Part shown: positions 63,886 through 64,000 of the stretch, one piece after another
How the letters are laid out: each line of letters opens with the position of its first letter
Position numbering within the stretch: the first letter of the stretch is position 1
From: Sphingomonas echinoides ATCC 14820
GTDB lineage: Bacteria; Pseudomonadota; Alphaproteobacteria; Sphingomonadales; Sphingomonadaceae
Assembly: GCF_000241465.1 (NCBI RefSeq)
Contig: NZ_JH584235.1
Span: 2,178,888-2,242,887 of the forward strand
Direction of reading: 5' to 3'
DNA: 64,000 nucleotides
Notes under the pieces: generated by a model
Told to the model about the DNA's origin: nothing
The model's input: the letters and a program-made list of their open reading frames with translations, nothing else
The model's database searches: none
Position numbers and translations under genes: made by a program

Positions 63886-64000
63886 ATGGAACGGCAACGA
63901 CCGGCACATACTGGGAAAGAGAATTTCCTGACGTCGCGCGCGGGCATCGTGATGATGGGCTTTCTTGCGCTCGGTTTCGTGCTGCTGTTCACGGAGCATC
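63886..64000 (+). CDS. Start of a DUF2933-like small membrane protein (truncated by window end)
   Basis: Begins MERQRPAHTGKENFLTSR with a following hydrophobic helix GIVMMGFLALGFVLLFTEH, where EH is the DUF2933 end-of-helix feature. AAGGAAA Shine-Dalgarno nearby. The rest is outside the window. Confidence 0.5.
   Translation, partial: MERQRPAHTGKENFLTSRAGIVMMGFLALGFVLLFTEH

Overview
The window is high-GC DNA in which most genes are tightly packed and often joined by ATGA start/stop overlaps. Gene content (sphingomonad-like Czc, Cop, FixLJ and fused transaldolase/glucose-6-phosphate isomerase genes) points to an alphaproteobacterium of the Sphingomonadales. That assignment is an inference from family resemblance; no rRNA or housekeeping marker is present. 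Roughly two thirds of the window is a heavy-metal island. The rest is a block of central-carbon and glycan genes.

Layout. 1-2.4 kb: end of an outer-membrane protein gene, an aspartyl-protease/PDZ protein and a decayed cusF. 2.4-8.5 kb: a complete lead-resistance-type pbr locus. It has a PbrB-like undecaprenyl-diphosphatase and the PbrA ATPase on the minus strand, PbrR and the FTR1-type PbrT on the plus strand, and a PbrR-type 19-bp-spacer promoter in front of each arm. 8.6-15.2 kb: a czcCBA efflux operon with a small His-rich leader gene and a PII-like DUF190 gene. 15.3-22 kb: a near-continuous operon with an MgtC-like protein, two MliC-like lipoproteins, a ZIP-like transporter, a CDF-like protein and a P1B-4-type ATPase, ending in a HAD gene killed by a nonsense codon. 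22.2-22.9 kb: a scar holding what look like gene tails. 22.9-30.3 kb: cueO, fixLJ, an extra receiver, an MFS transporter and a YeeE/YedE pair. 30.6-34.4 kb: a copper cluster with a Met/His-rich protein, copA, copB and a Cys-rich copper-storage protein.

34.6-53.6 kb: a second aspartyl-protease/PDZ paralog, then aldehyde and alcohol dehydrogenases, oleate hydratase and a GH130 enzyme. Facing these is an eight-gene minus-strand operon: glycosyltransferase fusion, tkt, tal-pgi, gnd, zwf, HAD, a 68-aa protein and HAD. It would make pentose-phosphate intermediates and NADPH while handling a glycan or glycoside.

54-64 kb: the most unusual part. A minus-strand cluster holds an Nramp-like transporter, a heptaheme cytochrome c, a four-helix membrane protein resembling a b-type cytochrome, and a membrane-anchored fusion of a Met/His/Cys-rich periplasmic domain to a FAD/NAD(P)H/2Fe-2S reductase. 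Two MerR regulators, several small Met/His-rich secreted proteins, a DUF1622 protein and a tandem pair of 120-aa secreted proteins accompany it. I read it as a candidate transmembrane electron-export system tied to metal handling. Two kinds of regulatory sequence link the regions: MerR-type dyads (pbr arms, near 24.58 kb and 61.95 kb) and a repeated GTAACA-N14-CRA-like element upstream of four unrelated transcription units.
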